Shown here piece after piece: positions 19,273 to 27,400 of a stretch of DNA of 64,000 nt (its first letter is position 1; each line of letters starts with the position of its first letter). Source of the stretch: Natronocella acetinitrilica (GTDB lineage Bacteria > Pseudomonadota > Gammaproteobacteria > Nitrococcales > Aquisalimonadaceae); contig NZ_JALJXV010000002.1 in assembly GCF_024170285.1 (NCBI RefSeq), positions 372,001 to 436,000 on the forward strand, in the 5' to 3' direction. The translations under genes and the position numbers were made by a program. The notes beneath the pieces were generated by a model. That model did no database searches. It was not told the DNA's origin and saw only the letters and a program-made list of their open reading frames with translations.

Positions 19273-20280
19273 TCACTTTTCCGATTCAACGCCCCCAAGG
19301 CGACGCACCTGATCGACAGCATCCGGCGCGACGTCCTGCAGAATGTCCAGAAAATCCATGTCCACCAGCCGCTTGGCGCGCGCCATCAACAAGGGCACAG
19401 GGCTGGAGGGCTCGTTGGCCCGAAAATAGGCCGAGATTCGATCCATGGCGGCGATGGCGTCCTGCCGCGACAGGATGTCGCCGGGCGCGCCGCGAGCCGC
19501 TGCAGGTGCCGGCGCGCTGCCCGACTGCATCGAATCAGGCTGTGCTTCCTCGGGCTGTTTGTCGTCCATGCCGCCCCCTGTTGCGTACTGCGACAGCGTC
19601 GCGTGAATCCGTTTGACGCCGTCTCGCAGACGGGCCAGATCCGGCGCCTGCTCGGCACCCACCTGTTCCCGGAACGCTGTCTCGATGCCGGCGATATCGT
19701 CGACGCACTGCTTCACGGCATCGTGCAGCGACTGCCGCAATTCGGCATCCATGGATTGCAGCGCACCCTGGATCAACCCCAGCGGCGGAATCTCACCGTC
19801 GAAACCCGCGGGTGGCTCCGCCTTGCCCTCGGCCAGTTCGATATCCTGCAGGCTGAACCGCCCGGCTGCGCGATCCTCTACCAGTGCCGTGGTTCGCAAT
19901 GGCTTGAGGACTTTCTGAAAATGGGTGAGGTTGAAAACGGCGTTGGCGCGCTCCATCGCGTCGCCATCTTCATCGAGCACTGGCTGCACAACATCCCAGT
20001 GCTGCTCCAGCAGCCCGCGAATCAGACTGATGCCGGCGCAGAAATCACGTAGCCCCTGGGTGTGGAGCAATGCTGCAGCAAGGTAGGTGGCGGGGCGAAG
20101 ATCGCGGCTTTTCTCCAGCGCAGCAATGCAGGCCTGCTGCAGCTCTGCCCAATCGGGGTCATCATCCGGAGAACCCCATTTGGCCAACATGTCGAGTGTC
20201 ATGATCTCGCCGGACTCGTAGAGATCGACGCCGGCAGGGCCGGGTTCGCTCAACGGCTCGAGATACTTATCCAGACTCAT
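19273..20280 (-). CDS. tssA: T6SS cap/priming protein TssA (ImpA N-terminal domain)
   Basis: The 335-residue protein has an ImpA/TssA N-terminal domain (SEPGPAGVDLYESGE; DWAELQQACIAALEKSRDLRPATYLAAALLHTQG split over about 43-75). A Gln/Pro/Ala-rich linker near residues 240-270 precedes a short C-terminal domain with AIAAMDRISAYFRANEPSSP. The length and C-terminus fit the shorter TssA class that acts at the baseplate. It is the first gene of the minus-strand operon, and the promoter should lie in 20281-20625. Confidence 0.93.
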   Translation of the reverse strand: MSLDKYLEPLSEPGPAGVDLYESGEIMTLDMLAKWGSPDDDPDWAELQQACIAALEKSRDLRPATYLAAALLHTQGLRDFCAGISLIRGLLEQHWDVVQPVLDEDGDAMERANAVFNLTHFQKVLKPLRTTALVEDRAAGRFSLQDIELAEGKAEPPAGFDGEIPPLGLIQGALQSMDAELRQSLHDAVKQCVDDIAGIETAFREQVGAEQAPDLARLRDGVKRIHATLSQYATGGGMDDKQPEEAQPDSMQSGSAPAPAAARGAPGDILSRQDAIAAMDRISAYFRANEPSSPVPLLMARAKRLVDMDFLDILQDVAPDAVDQVRRLGGVESEK

Positions 20281-20625
20281 GCTGCAACTCCGCTCACGGG
20301 ATAACCCCGGGCTTCCTGCCTGCGGCCGCGTAACTGAACTCCGCTCTTTGCGGCGGATTCAATTCCGGCAACCCCCAGATTCACCGGTGTCGAGGCATCA
20401 ATCGATTGCCCTGACTCATTTCTTAGCTTCTCAATGTAGCATCGGCGTCGTTCGACTGCGACACCCGATTTGGGGTCTTGCAACGATGCCGCTCCTGTGC
20501 CCACCTCGATCAGTACACGGTGTAGCGTCATTGTGCGGTGACCTGCCAGACTATAGGCTTTCTCAAGCTCATAGAACAAATGTTGCAACATCCACATGAC
20601 AGGCGGTTGAAACTAGGGAGGAGGA
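20281..20625. promoter_or_regulatory. Divergent intergenic region between tssA and the COMM-like gene
   Basis: This 345-base stretch separates the leftward T6SS operon from the rightward gene at 20626, so it should hold promoters for both. A perfect 12-base palindrome, ATGTTGCAACAT, lies at 20580-20591, 35 bases before the plus-strand start, and could be an operator. A strong purine-rich ribosome-binding site (AGGGAGGAGGA) directly precedes ATG 20626. I see no convincing sigma-54 -24/-12 element. Short open frames on both strands here lack family signals and are probably not genes. Confidence 0.45.
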
Positions 20626-21285
20626 ATGGCCGAGGTGCGGCAGGGCGAACAGGGCGATGAAGATGGGCTGCACTGTCTTGGCGGATCACCCCCCGCTGCG
20701 GCAATCACGGAGAAGTTTCGTTTGCTCCTGTCCCTGCCCGATCAGGCCGCTCGCAACCTCTGGCCGTTGATCGAAAGTGTCCTGGGCGACTCGGACGCGG
20801 ACGTGTCTCAGCTGACCCAATACTTCGCACAACAGCACAATGTCGAGGCGGGCCGCGTCCTCGGCGCGCTGCAGGTCTGCGAGGCGCTGTTGCGCCAGGC
20901 AGCAGCCATGAACGTATCGGCAGAGGAGTTCCAGCATGACCTCGAGGTATTGGGGCCCGGCTCGGCCATGCCCATGCAACTGCTGATGCCAAACTTCGAG
21001 TCAGCGATGCACTGGCTCAGGGGCAAGATCCTGGAGAGGTCGCTGGCTGACCATGGGAAGGTGGTGACCAGCCTGGACTGGCGCATCGAACAGGTACATG
21101 CATCCAGTCACGGTGCCGGGCTGGACACACGGGTGATGCACTTGGCAATCCGCTACCTGGAAGGCGACGAAAAAGGTGTGGTGCGACTGCAACTCACTCC
21201 GACCGCCGCCCAGGCGCTGTCGAAGCTGTTGTCTGAGCTCACCCGGGCCGGCAGGGATCAGCCGGAATCATCCGGGCCGCAGTAA
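20626..21285 (+). CDS. COMM-domain-like protein (COMMD family resemblance) in a T6SS locus
   Basis: The 219-residue soluble protein has no signal peptide or membrane segment. Residues about 28-138 look all-helical and follow the COMMD N-terminal (HN) pattern, including a short LLSLPDQ opening, the QHNVEAGRVLGAL helix, and NVSAEEFQHDLEVLG. Residues about 148-208 resemble the COMM domain: SLDWRIEQVHASS carries the hallmark Trp-Arg pair (W152, R153), then LAIRYLEG, VVRLQLTP and ALSKLLSELTRA. From memory the arrangement is closest to COMMD2. COMMD proteins are known chiefly as eukaryotic Commander-complex subunits. Here the gene is divergent from tssA and converges on the vgrG operon with an 18-base overlap. 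The assignment is by eye; an unrelated helical T6SS accessory protein remains possible. Confidence 0.7.
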   Translation: MAEVRQGEQGDEDGLHCLGGSPPAAAITEKFRLLLSLPDQAARNLWPLIESVLGDSDADVSQLTQYFAQQHNVEAGRVLGALQVCEALLRQAAAMNVSAEEFQHDLEVLGPGSAMPMQLLMPNFESAMHWLRGKILERSLADHGKVVTSLDWRIEQVHASSHGAGLDTRVMHLAIRYLEGDEKGVVRLQLTPTAAQALSKLLSELTRAGRDQPESSGPQ

Positions 21286-21753
21286 GGGGCGGCCATCCAG
21301 GTAGAACTCGCTGATCCACCAGCGACCGCCCTGCCGAACCAGGCGGATCTCGCCAGGCAGCGTCCCCTCCTCGACTGTCGCTGTAAGCGAGACAGCCGCG
21401 GTATCCCCGCTTCGCTGGTAGGACTCTATAGATATTGCGCGCAGGCCCATCAATTGATGATTGCGACGCATGTGCTCGGTGAAAGACTGGTTATCGGGAT
21501 GTCCGGCACGGACGTGAACCTGACTGGCCACACGACCGAAGGCCTGGCTGGAGGCGTCTTGAGCAAATTGCTGCACCCGGGCCTCGACTTCCGTGCGGGC
21601 AGCATCCTCACCACCCCCGAACCGGATCACGCCGTTGCCCCATAGCACAACCAGCACAAGCAGGGCCGATAACGAAAGGATCAACAGGATGAGGACGTTA
21701 TCGCCGTCCACGGCACCACGCACCCTTTTCACGGCTGGTTGCCCAGTCGACAT
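21268..21753 (-). CDS. Small inner-membrane-anchored protein at the end of the vgrG operon
   Basis: ATG 21753 has a GGGGGAA ribosome-binding site; a GTG one codon earlier is an alternative. The product is about 161 residues with one N-terminal transmembrane segment near residues 19-40 and a soluble remainder, probably periplasmic. The C-terminal half (SYQRSGDTAAVSLTATVEEG; VRQGGRWWISEFYLDGRPLL) has the strand pattern of NTF2-like or DUF4878-like folds. It follows the PAAR-like gene by 15 bases. As the last gene of a spike operon it could be an immunity or assembly protein, but no direct evidence decides this. Confidence 0.72.
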   Translation of the reverse strand: MSTGQPAVKRVRGAVDGDNVLILLILSLSALLVLVVLWGNGVIRFGGGEDAARTEVEARVQQFAQDASSQAFGRVASQVHVRAGHPDNQSFTEHMRRNHQLMGLRAISIESYQRSGDTAAVSLTATVEEGTLPGEIRLVRQGGRWWISEFYLDGRPLLRPG

Positions 21754-21768
21754 CACGTTCCCCCATGG

Positions 21769-22179
21769 CTACAGGCCAACGAGCACGCGGACCTGGCTGG
21801 GGACAACCTGCAACCCCGCCGGCATATTGGCGTTACTCCCGTTATGACCGGTCATTGCCGTCAGGTGCTGGGTAGGCTGCCCTTCCACCTTCACCTTGTC
21901 GCTACCCTGCTTGTAGGCCACCGGCCCCATGTTCTGGTTCGAAACCACCCCGCCGGCCGTTCCCGCCTCGTCACCCTGGGAGCGGTTCATCTTGGACTTC
22001 TTCGTGACAGCTCCCTTGCCGGCGAACTTCACCTTGGTGGACTCCTGCTGCACCTGCATCACCATGCCGATGTTCGGATAGGGAATGGGCACAGGACCGC
22101 CAGGAGATGGCGTCTTGCACACGTCCGGAAAGGCGAAGCACTGACCTGCCTGTTTGGTACTTGCTGGAAACACGATCAC
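21769..22179 (-). CDS. DUF4150 PAAR-like spike-tip protein
   Basis: The product (about 136 residues from GTG 22179) begins with the signature of PAAR-like DUF4150 proteins: VFPASTKQAGQCFAFPDVCK, then TPSPGGPVPIPYPNIG. These cap the VgrG trimer and sharpen the T6SS spike. GTG 22179 has a GGAG site just upstream and gives the family's usual N-terminus. A GTG at 22227 would add 16 residues and overlap the upstream gene by 26 bases. No C-terminal toxin domain is present, so any effector would have to be separate or bound non-covalently. Confidence 0.88.
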   Translation of the reverse strand: MIVFPASTKQAGQCFAFPDVCKTPSPGGPVPIPYPNIGMVMQVQQESTKVKFAGKGAVTKKSKMNRSQGDEAGTAGGVVSNQNMGPVAYKQGSDKVKVEGQPTQHLTAMTGHNGSNANMPAGLQVVPSQVRVLVGL

Positions 22180-22201
22180 ATTACTCCATGTCTGCCCGGC
22201 C

Positions 22202-23062
22202 TCAGCCCAGGTGAATCTTGTCGCCACGAACCTTGAACGCGTTGAGCGTCCGATACATGACCTTCTTTGCCTTGACCTGCACCGTTTCCTCTACCAGTTG
22301 CCGCAATCGGTTCGCCGTGACCTGATGAACGCCGCGAACCCGCTGGAACACGTCTCCAGCCGTCTGAATGAAAGTTTCCGCGCTGGTCTCAACGCGATTC
22401 GCGATGAGGCATGCGCGGTCCAGCTGACCCCGCCAGACTTTGCCGAGCCATTGCAGCTCGGCAATTCGGGCCCTGGCGGAATCGGCCTCAAAGCCCAGTT
22501 CCGGTGCCTCCAGGCTTAGCCGCCGTTTATCCAGTCGGGCGCAGCTCCGGGACTCCCCGGCAACACCCGCCGCCACATCAAGCCGATCTGTCGCGTCGAC
22601 GGCCACCCGGCGACCACCGATCGATACCTCCTCATCGGCATGCAGCGCCATTGAGCGGGCATGCACACGCAAGTCCAATCCAGAGGATTCCAGCGCAAGG
22701 CATTGGTTCTCCGCATCGAATCGAAACAGCACCTGCCCTTCGCCACCGGTGACGGTGAGTTGTGAACCACCATTCTCGACCACAACTGCACCGGCAGCCA
22801 GGCGAAGGCGGCGCTCACGGGGTCGACCGACGGGGCCAAGCACGTAAATCTCACCGTCATCACTGCACGTCGCAAGCACACGGTCTCCCGGGTCGGGATA
22901 CCACGCCTGGGAACCCACAACGCTTGCATGGCCGCGATGCAGCCGCCCCTCGGCTCGCCAGCGAAGGGCCACTGTCGCGCCATCATTCGCAACGGACTCC
23001 ACCTCCCCGCTGAATGGTGACGCGGGCATGGCGGGTAGCCGCCTGGTAGCTGTAACGGACAT
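22202..23062 (-). CDS. DUF3540 protein of the T6SS spike module
   Basis: ATG 23062 has a GGAGGG ribosome-binding site seven bases upstream; a TTG two codons earlier is not favoured. The 286-residue product has the DUF3540 pattern: an N-terminal OB-like region with SCLL-type replaced by ASVVGSQAWYPDPGDRVLA and VLGPVGRPRERRLRL, then a long repetitive beta region. Its C-terminus (QTAGDVFQRVRGVHQVTANRLR; ALNAFKVRGDKIHLG in part) is typical. DUF3540 genes recur next to DUF2169, pentapeptide and DUF4150 genes in T6SS loci; the molecular role is not established. Confidence 0.88.
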   Translation of the reverse strand: MSVTATRRLPAMPASPFSGEVESVANDGATVALRWRAEGRLHRGHASVVGSQAWYPDPGDRVLATCSDDGEIYVLGPVGRPRERRLRLAAGAVVVENGGSQLTVTGGEGQVLFRFDAENQCLALESSGLDLRVHARSMALHADEEVSIGGRRVAVDATDRLDVAAGVAGESRSCARLDKRRLSLEAPELGFEADSARARIAELQWLGKVWRGQLDRACLIANRVETSAETFIQTAGDVFQRVRGVHQVTANRLRQLVEETVQVKAKKVMYRTLNAFKVRGDKIHLG

Positions 23063-23074
23063 GAGCAAACCCTC

Positions 23075-24970
23075 CTACGGTGAATCAAACCTTGGCGGAC
23101 GCCAGTCTTCGGCCTCGGCAAGGCGGGGATCGGTCCGTCGGGTATCGGAAAGGTCGGCTCCCGACCACCGAGTATCCCGGTCGACAATTCGATGAAGCAC
23201 GGCCCCATGCAGACTGGCGCCGGACAGATCAGCACCACTGACTACTGCGTGAGCCATATAGGCGTAGCGCAGGCTTGCACTGCGGAAGGACGCACCCTGA
23301 CAGCCAGCATGGTCAAATTCGGCGGCGTCCAGTTGTGCCCCACCGAAATCGGCGCCTTCGGCATCGCATCGACTGAAACAGGACCCGCGCAGGTCCGCAC
23401 GTGAGAAACGGGTGCCCCGCAGGGACGCGTCAGAAAAATCCGCATAGTCCGCGGTCACCGCAGTCAGGTCGGCCTCGTCAAGCCGGGCCGTCCGGAAAAG
23501 CGCCTGACTGCAATTGCTTCCACCGAAGCGCGCGGCAGCGAGGCTTGCACCGGTAAAGTCACTGTCCGAGAGGTCGCAAGTCGCCAGGTCGACGCCATCC
23601 AGCACCGCCCCCTTGAGATTGCATAGCCGCAGGGTGATGCCTGACAGGTCACTGCCGCGAAGGTCAACGCCATCGAGATCAAGTTGGTGGCAGTAAGCCC
23701 CGGCGAAGCTGACGTCGACCAGGCTGGCACCATTCATGTCGGAATCGATCAGCCGGGCATGATCCAGGCGCGCGCCGTCGAGGCGACAGCCGGACAGGTC
23801 ACCGCCGTCTACCGAAACCCGCACCAGGGATGCGCCGACCAATTCCGCACCAGCGAAACTGGCATCATCGAGTCGGCTGCCATCGAGCCGGGCACCACGC
23901 AGATCAGCGCCGGAGAAATCCGCATCGCTGAGATCTCGACCGCTCAGGTCAACACCCTTCAGGCGCGACTCCGGAAAACTCGTCGCCAGCATGGTGGCTC
24001 CGGACAGTTTCAGCGGGGAGAGTTCGCAGTTGCGGAAACTGGCGCCCCGCAGGGAGGCGCCCGAGAGATCGGCATCCCAGCAGTCGGTGGCTTCAGCAGC
24101 CAGCCCATCCAGCATTGCACCTCGGAGATTCACTGCCCGGGCGCTGCAGCCCTGCAGAACACCGTCGGCAAGCTCAAGCCCTGTGCAGTCCGCCGCATCC
24201 AGTTGACAATCATCGAGACGAGCGCTCCTCATGCGTGTCGGCCAGGCGGACAAACCCGTCAGATCGATCTCCCGCAACGTCGCCCCGCCAAACTCCGCTT
24301 CGGAGAGATTGGCTTCGGCCAGACTGCACGTCTGCATGGCAGCAGCTTCACAATTCGCGGCACTGAGATCCGCCTGATCGAGCTTGCAGAGAATCAACTC
24401 ACAGGATCTGAGAGTCGCCATACGCAGATTCGCATTGCGCAGATCGCAGGCCGCCATGCGGACCTCTGTCATCTCAGCCTGTTCGAAACAGGCGTCTGAC
24501 AGGTCAACGGCGCTAAAGCGGGCGCGCTGTAACCGGGCTCGACGGAATTTGCACCGAAGAGCACTGGTGATCACCGGCACGGCGTCACCGAATACCCCAG
24601 CCTCGTGGTCGGCGTCGGGGAACGTATGCTCTTCTTCCAGCCGGGCGTCACCGAGATCAACCTCGCTGAGATCGGCGTCGTCCAGGACACAACCCAGAAG
24701 CTCGACGGTGGCAAGCCTGCCCCCACGAAGACAGGTATCGCGGAGGTCGCACATCACCAGCGTCCCGCCCTCCAGGTTGATGCCGGTGAGATCCATGCCG
24801 GAGAGGTTGCAGCGGGTGAGCATCACGCCGGTCAGATCCTTCCCCCGCAGATCTTCCCGGCGCAGGTCCAGGTCGATCATTGTGCAACCGACTACCGATG
24901 CATCCGCCGTCAACCGCCCACGGAAATCTTCCAGCGTCAGTCGTGCCGGAGGCGCCCCCGCATCAGCCAT
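23075..24970 (-). CDS. Pentapeptide-repeat protein of the T6SS spike module
   Basis: The 631-residue protein consists almost entirely of pentapeptide repeats (A[D/N]LxX pattern) from about residue 40 to 620, for example DLRGKDLTGVMLTRCNLSGM and DLSDADFSGADLRGARLDGS. Such repeats form a right-handed quadrilateral beta helix. There is no signal peptide. A short N-terminal non-repeat segment (LTLEDFRGRLTADASV) may be the functional head. It overlaps the DUF2169 gene by eight bases, so the two are likely made together. It might be a spike extension, an adaptor scaffold or cargo. Confidence 0.92.
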   Translation of the reverse strand: MADAGAPPARLTLEDFRGRLTADASVVGCTMIDLDLRREDLRGKDLTGVMLTRCNLSGMDLTGINLEGGTLVMCDLRDTCLRGGRLATVELLGCVLDDADLSEVDLGDARLEEEHTFPDADHEAGVFGDAVPVITSALRCKFRRARLQRARFSAVDLSDACFEQAEMTEVRMAACDLRNANLRMATLRSCELILCKLDQADLSAANCEAAAMQTCSLAEANLSEAEFGGATLREIDLTGLSAWPTRMRSARLDDCQLDAADCTGLELADGVLQGCSARAVNLRGAMLDGLAAEATDCWDADLSGASLRGASFRNCELSPLKLSGATMLATSFPESRLKGVDLSGRDLSDADFSGADLRGARLDGSRLDDASFAGAELVGASLVRVSVDGGDLSGCRLDGARLDHARLIDSDMNGASLVDVSFAGAYCHQLDLDGVDLRGSDLSGITLRLCNLKGAVLDGVDLATCDLSDSDFTGASLAAARFGGSNCSQALFRTARLDEADLTAVTADYADFSDASLRGTRFSRADLRGSCFSRCDAEGADFGGAQLDAAEFDHAGCQGASFRSASLRYAYMAHAVVSGADLSGASLHGAVLHRIVDRDTRWSGADLSDTRRTDPRLAEAEDWRPPRFDSP

Positions 24971-27371
24971 GCCGGATGTCCTGTTCCAGCTTGGTCATGT
25001 TCAGGTTGGCGCCGGCCAGGCGTGCCTCGGCATGTTGGGCATCGAGAAACTCGACGCCGTAACAATTGGCACCAGCGAGGTCCGAGCCGCCGAGGCTGGC
25101 CCGCTCAAGGCTGCCGAGAAACAGGTTGATCTGACGGAGGCTGGCATTGGCAAGGTTGGCGGCGATGAAGCGCGCGCCGGCGGCATCAACCCGATCAAGA
25201 CAGACGTGGGACAGATCGGCGTGGGAGAAATCTGCCTGTCGCAAATCGGCCTCGGTGAAGTCGGCTCCCGCAAGGGATGCGGTCTCCCAGTAGGAACCGG
25301 CCGCGGCCAGTCGACCAGCCCGCATTCCCGTCAGCACACTGCCCTCGGCTGCACGCAGCCCCGTAGCACTGGCGCCGACCAGGGAAAGCCCCGGCGCATT
25401 GACGCCTTCAAGGCGTACGTCCTTGAGATTCGCCTCGTCGAATACGGCGTTGGCCATGCTCGCTGCAGAGAAGTCGGCTTCGAAAAAGTCGCCGCCACGC
25501 GCCGTGGCCCTGGTCAGAACCGCATCGGCGAACACGGCATCCGTCGCCTTGACGCCATCCAGACAGGCGCCATTCAGCTCGGCTTGCTGGAATTGCGTCG
25601 AGATCAGCGTTGCCGATGAGAAGTCCGCGCCCAGCAAGCGCGCACTGGAGAAGTCGGCATCATCGAGGATCGCGGCACGGAAGACTGCATCCGTTAGATT
25701 GGCCTCCGCCAGACAGGTGCGCCGCATCCTTGCGGAAGCGAAGACCACGTCAGTGCCGTCCACACTCGTGAGGTCCGCGTCCAGCAGCCAGGCACCGGCA
25801 AAGGACGCACCGCCGAGGCTGGCACCGCGCAGACTCGCGCCTGTCAGGCGGGCCCCATCGAAGATTGCGCCGGCGAGATCGGAACCATGGAACAGGCATC
25901 CATCCAGTTCACGCCCCGTAAAGTCGATTCCGGACAGGTCGAGTCCGGAGAAATCCTCTCCAGCCAGAGAGGCATCCTCCGCACTGCCCAGCACTCGTTC
26001 ACGGGTCCAGGCCGATGGGCCTTCCGGGGCTTCCGAGGCATCCTCCGGTTCGAACTCCGCGGCCCGTTCAGCGAGCAGCCGTTCCGCCGTCTCGGCATCC
26101 GGCGGCTCACCAGGCTTCACATCCGGGGACAAGGCCAGGGTCTCTGCCCGGATACGATCGAGCTGGGCTGCTTCATCGAGCGGCGTTTCATCATCCGCGG
26201 TATCCGCCGGCGATACGGAATCCGTAGGCTCCTCGACCTCCAGCACCTCCGGCTGCTCCGGCTCGAAGGCCCATTCCGCCTCGATAGCCTGGAGCTGCTC
26301 CAGGTAACGCCGCTGGAAGTAGCCGATGGGCCGCGGCGCCGCCGAGGCATGCTCGGCATCGACATAGACTCGCAGCAGGTCACCCGCTTCGACATCAGCC
26401 ACGCTGGTGACACCCCGCCACACGAGCACCGCCTTTTCGGCGTCGGCGTCGATCCAGAGGGTGTCGAGGCGCATCTCGACCTCGTCCAGCGCCGCATCTT
26501 TTGCGTCCCGCCGCTCGACGAAGAGCCGGACCCGCAGATCCGGCAGTCGGCTCGTGTATTCCGGATAGCTGGGGTGGAGATGGAACAGACTGATGGATTC
26601 GGTGCCATCGAGATAACCGTCGCTGAAGGCCACCGGCGCTGCATTCCAGTAGCGCCAGTCAAAGTCGTCCGGATACCATGGCCAGCGTTCCGCTTCCCAA
26701 CGGGCGTCGTAGGTTCCCTGGCGATGACTGCGGCCCGACCAGGCCCGGGCCAGCGGTCCGAGCCCCGCAGGGCCGGGGTTGTCCGCCGGGGCCCGGATCA
26801 GGCGATCCGCGAATTCGATGTTCGGCAGCAGTAGCCGCCGGTCACCCTGATCGAGCACCCGCTCTGCGCCGAAACCCACGCCCACGGGATTGCGGGAATC
26901 CTCCGGGCCCCCGAAGGCCCGTTCATACCGCAACGGCATCTGCGTAAATGGCCGAGGATCACTGACTATGCCGCCGGCAAGACCATGCTGCCAGTATCGG
27001 TCGCCGGTCACCGCGAGTTCGATACGCCGCTGCCCCACCTCCAGGCGGACCGGGCAGCGCTGCGCCGGCTCGCCGCCCGGCGTATGACAGTGGCCAACCA
27101 GGAGCACATCAGCCAACGGCTTGTAGGGTGCGAAATCCGTCTCGTAGCGCGGTGCCGAGAGACCATCGGGATCATCGTCATAGGCCACGTCACCAGTAGG
27201 AAACGGCTGTTCCTCGAGAACGGTGGCGACGCCTCGGTGCACCAGCGCCAGTGTCGCCTTGACGACGAACGTACGGGAATGCCCCGGGAAGCCGAATCTT
27301 CCCGGTATCGGTGCCACGGTAAAGGGCGTTCGATTTACAACTTCCAAAAGACGATCCCTCGCCGGAGCCAT
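24963..27371 (-). CDS. DUF2169 adaptor-like protein fused to pentapeptide repeats
   Basis: The 802-residue protein has an N-terminal DUF2169 domain (about residues 1-330) with VVNRTPFTVAPIPGRFGFPG and YERAFGGPEDSRNPVGVGFG. A low-complexity acidic linker follows (about 370-460), then pentapeptide repeats to the end (about 475-800). DUF2169 proteins have been described as adaptors for PAAR-like effectors. The fusion, together with a second pentapeptide protein next door, suggests an extended beta-helical adaptor on the spike. It lies 29 bases after vgrG. Confidence 0.92.
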   Translation of the reverse strand: MAPARDRLLEVVNRTPFTVAPIPGRFGFPGHSRTFVVKATLALVHRGVATVLEEQPFPTGDVAYDDDPDGLSAPRYETDFAPYKPLADVLLVGHCHTPGGEPAQRCPVRLEVGQRRIELAVTGDRYWQHGLAGGIVSDPRPFTQMPLRYERAFGGPEDSRNPVGVGFGAERVLDQGDRRLLLPNIEFADRLIRAPADNPGPAGLGPLARAWSGRSHRQGTYDARWEAERWPWYPDDFDWRYWNAAPVAFSDGYLDGTESISLFHLHPSYPEYTSRLPDLRVRLFVERRDAKDAALDEVEMRLDTLWIDADAEKAVLVWRGVTSVADVEAGDLLRVYVDAEHASAAPRPIGYFQRRYLEQLQAIEAEWAFEPEQPEVLEVEEPTDSVSPADTADDETPLDEAAQLDRIRAETLALSPDVKPGEPPDAETAERLLAERAAEFEPEDASEAPEGPSAWTRERVLGSAEDASLAGEDFSGLDLSGIDFTGRELDGCLFHGSDLAGAIFDGARLTGASLRGASLGGASFAGAWLLDADLTSVDGTDVVFASARMRRTCLAEANLTDAVFRAAILDDADFSSARLLGADFSSATLISTQFQQAELNGACLDGVKATDAVFADAVLTRATARGGDFFEADFSAASMANAVFDEANLKDVRLEGVNAPGLSLVGASATGLRAAEGSVLTGMRAGRLAAAGSYWETASLAGADFTEADLRQADFSHADLSHVCLDRVDAAGARFIAANLANASLRQINLFLGSLERASLGGSDLAGANCYGVEFLDAQHAEARLAGANLNMTKLEQDIRHG

Positions 27372-27400
27372 GCCCGCCGATCAAAGCAGGGCCGGCGCCA

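Noticed and set aside
20277-20599. Two opposed open frames of about 106 codons in the tssA-COMM intergenic region
   Set aside because: They mirror each other, lack ribosome-binding sites and homology, and would fill the expected promoter region.
20281-20625. Sigma-54 promoter for the T6SS operon
   Set aside because: No TGGCAC-N5-TTGC type element was found on the minus strand by eye.
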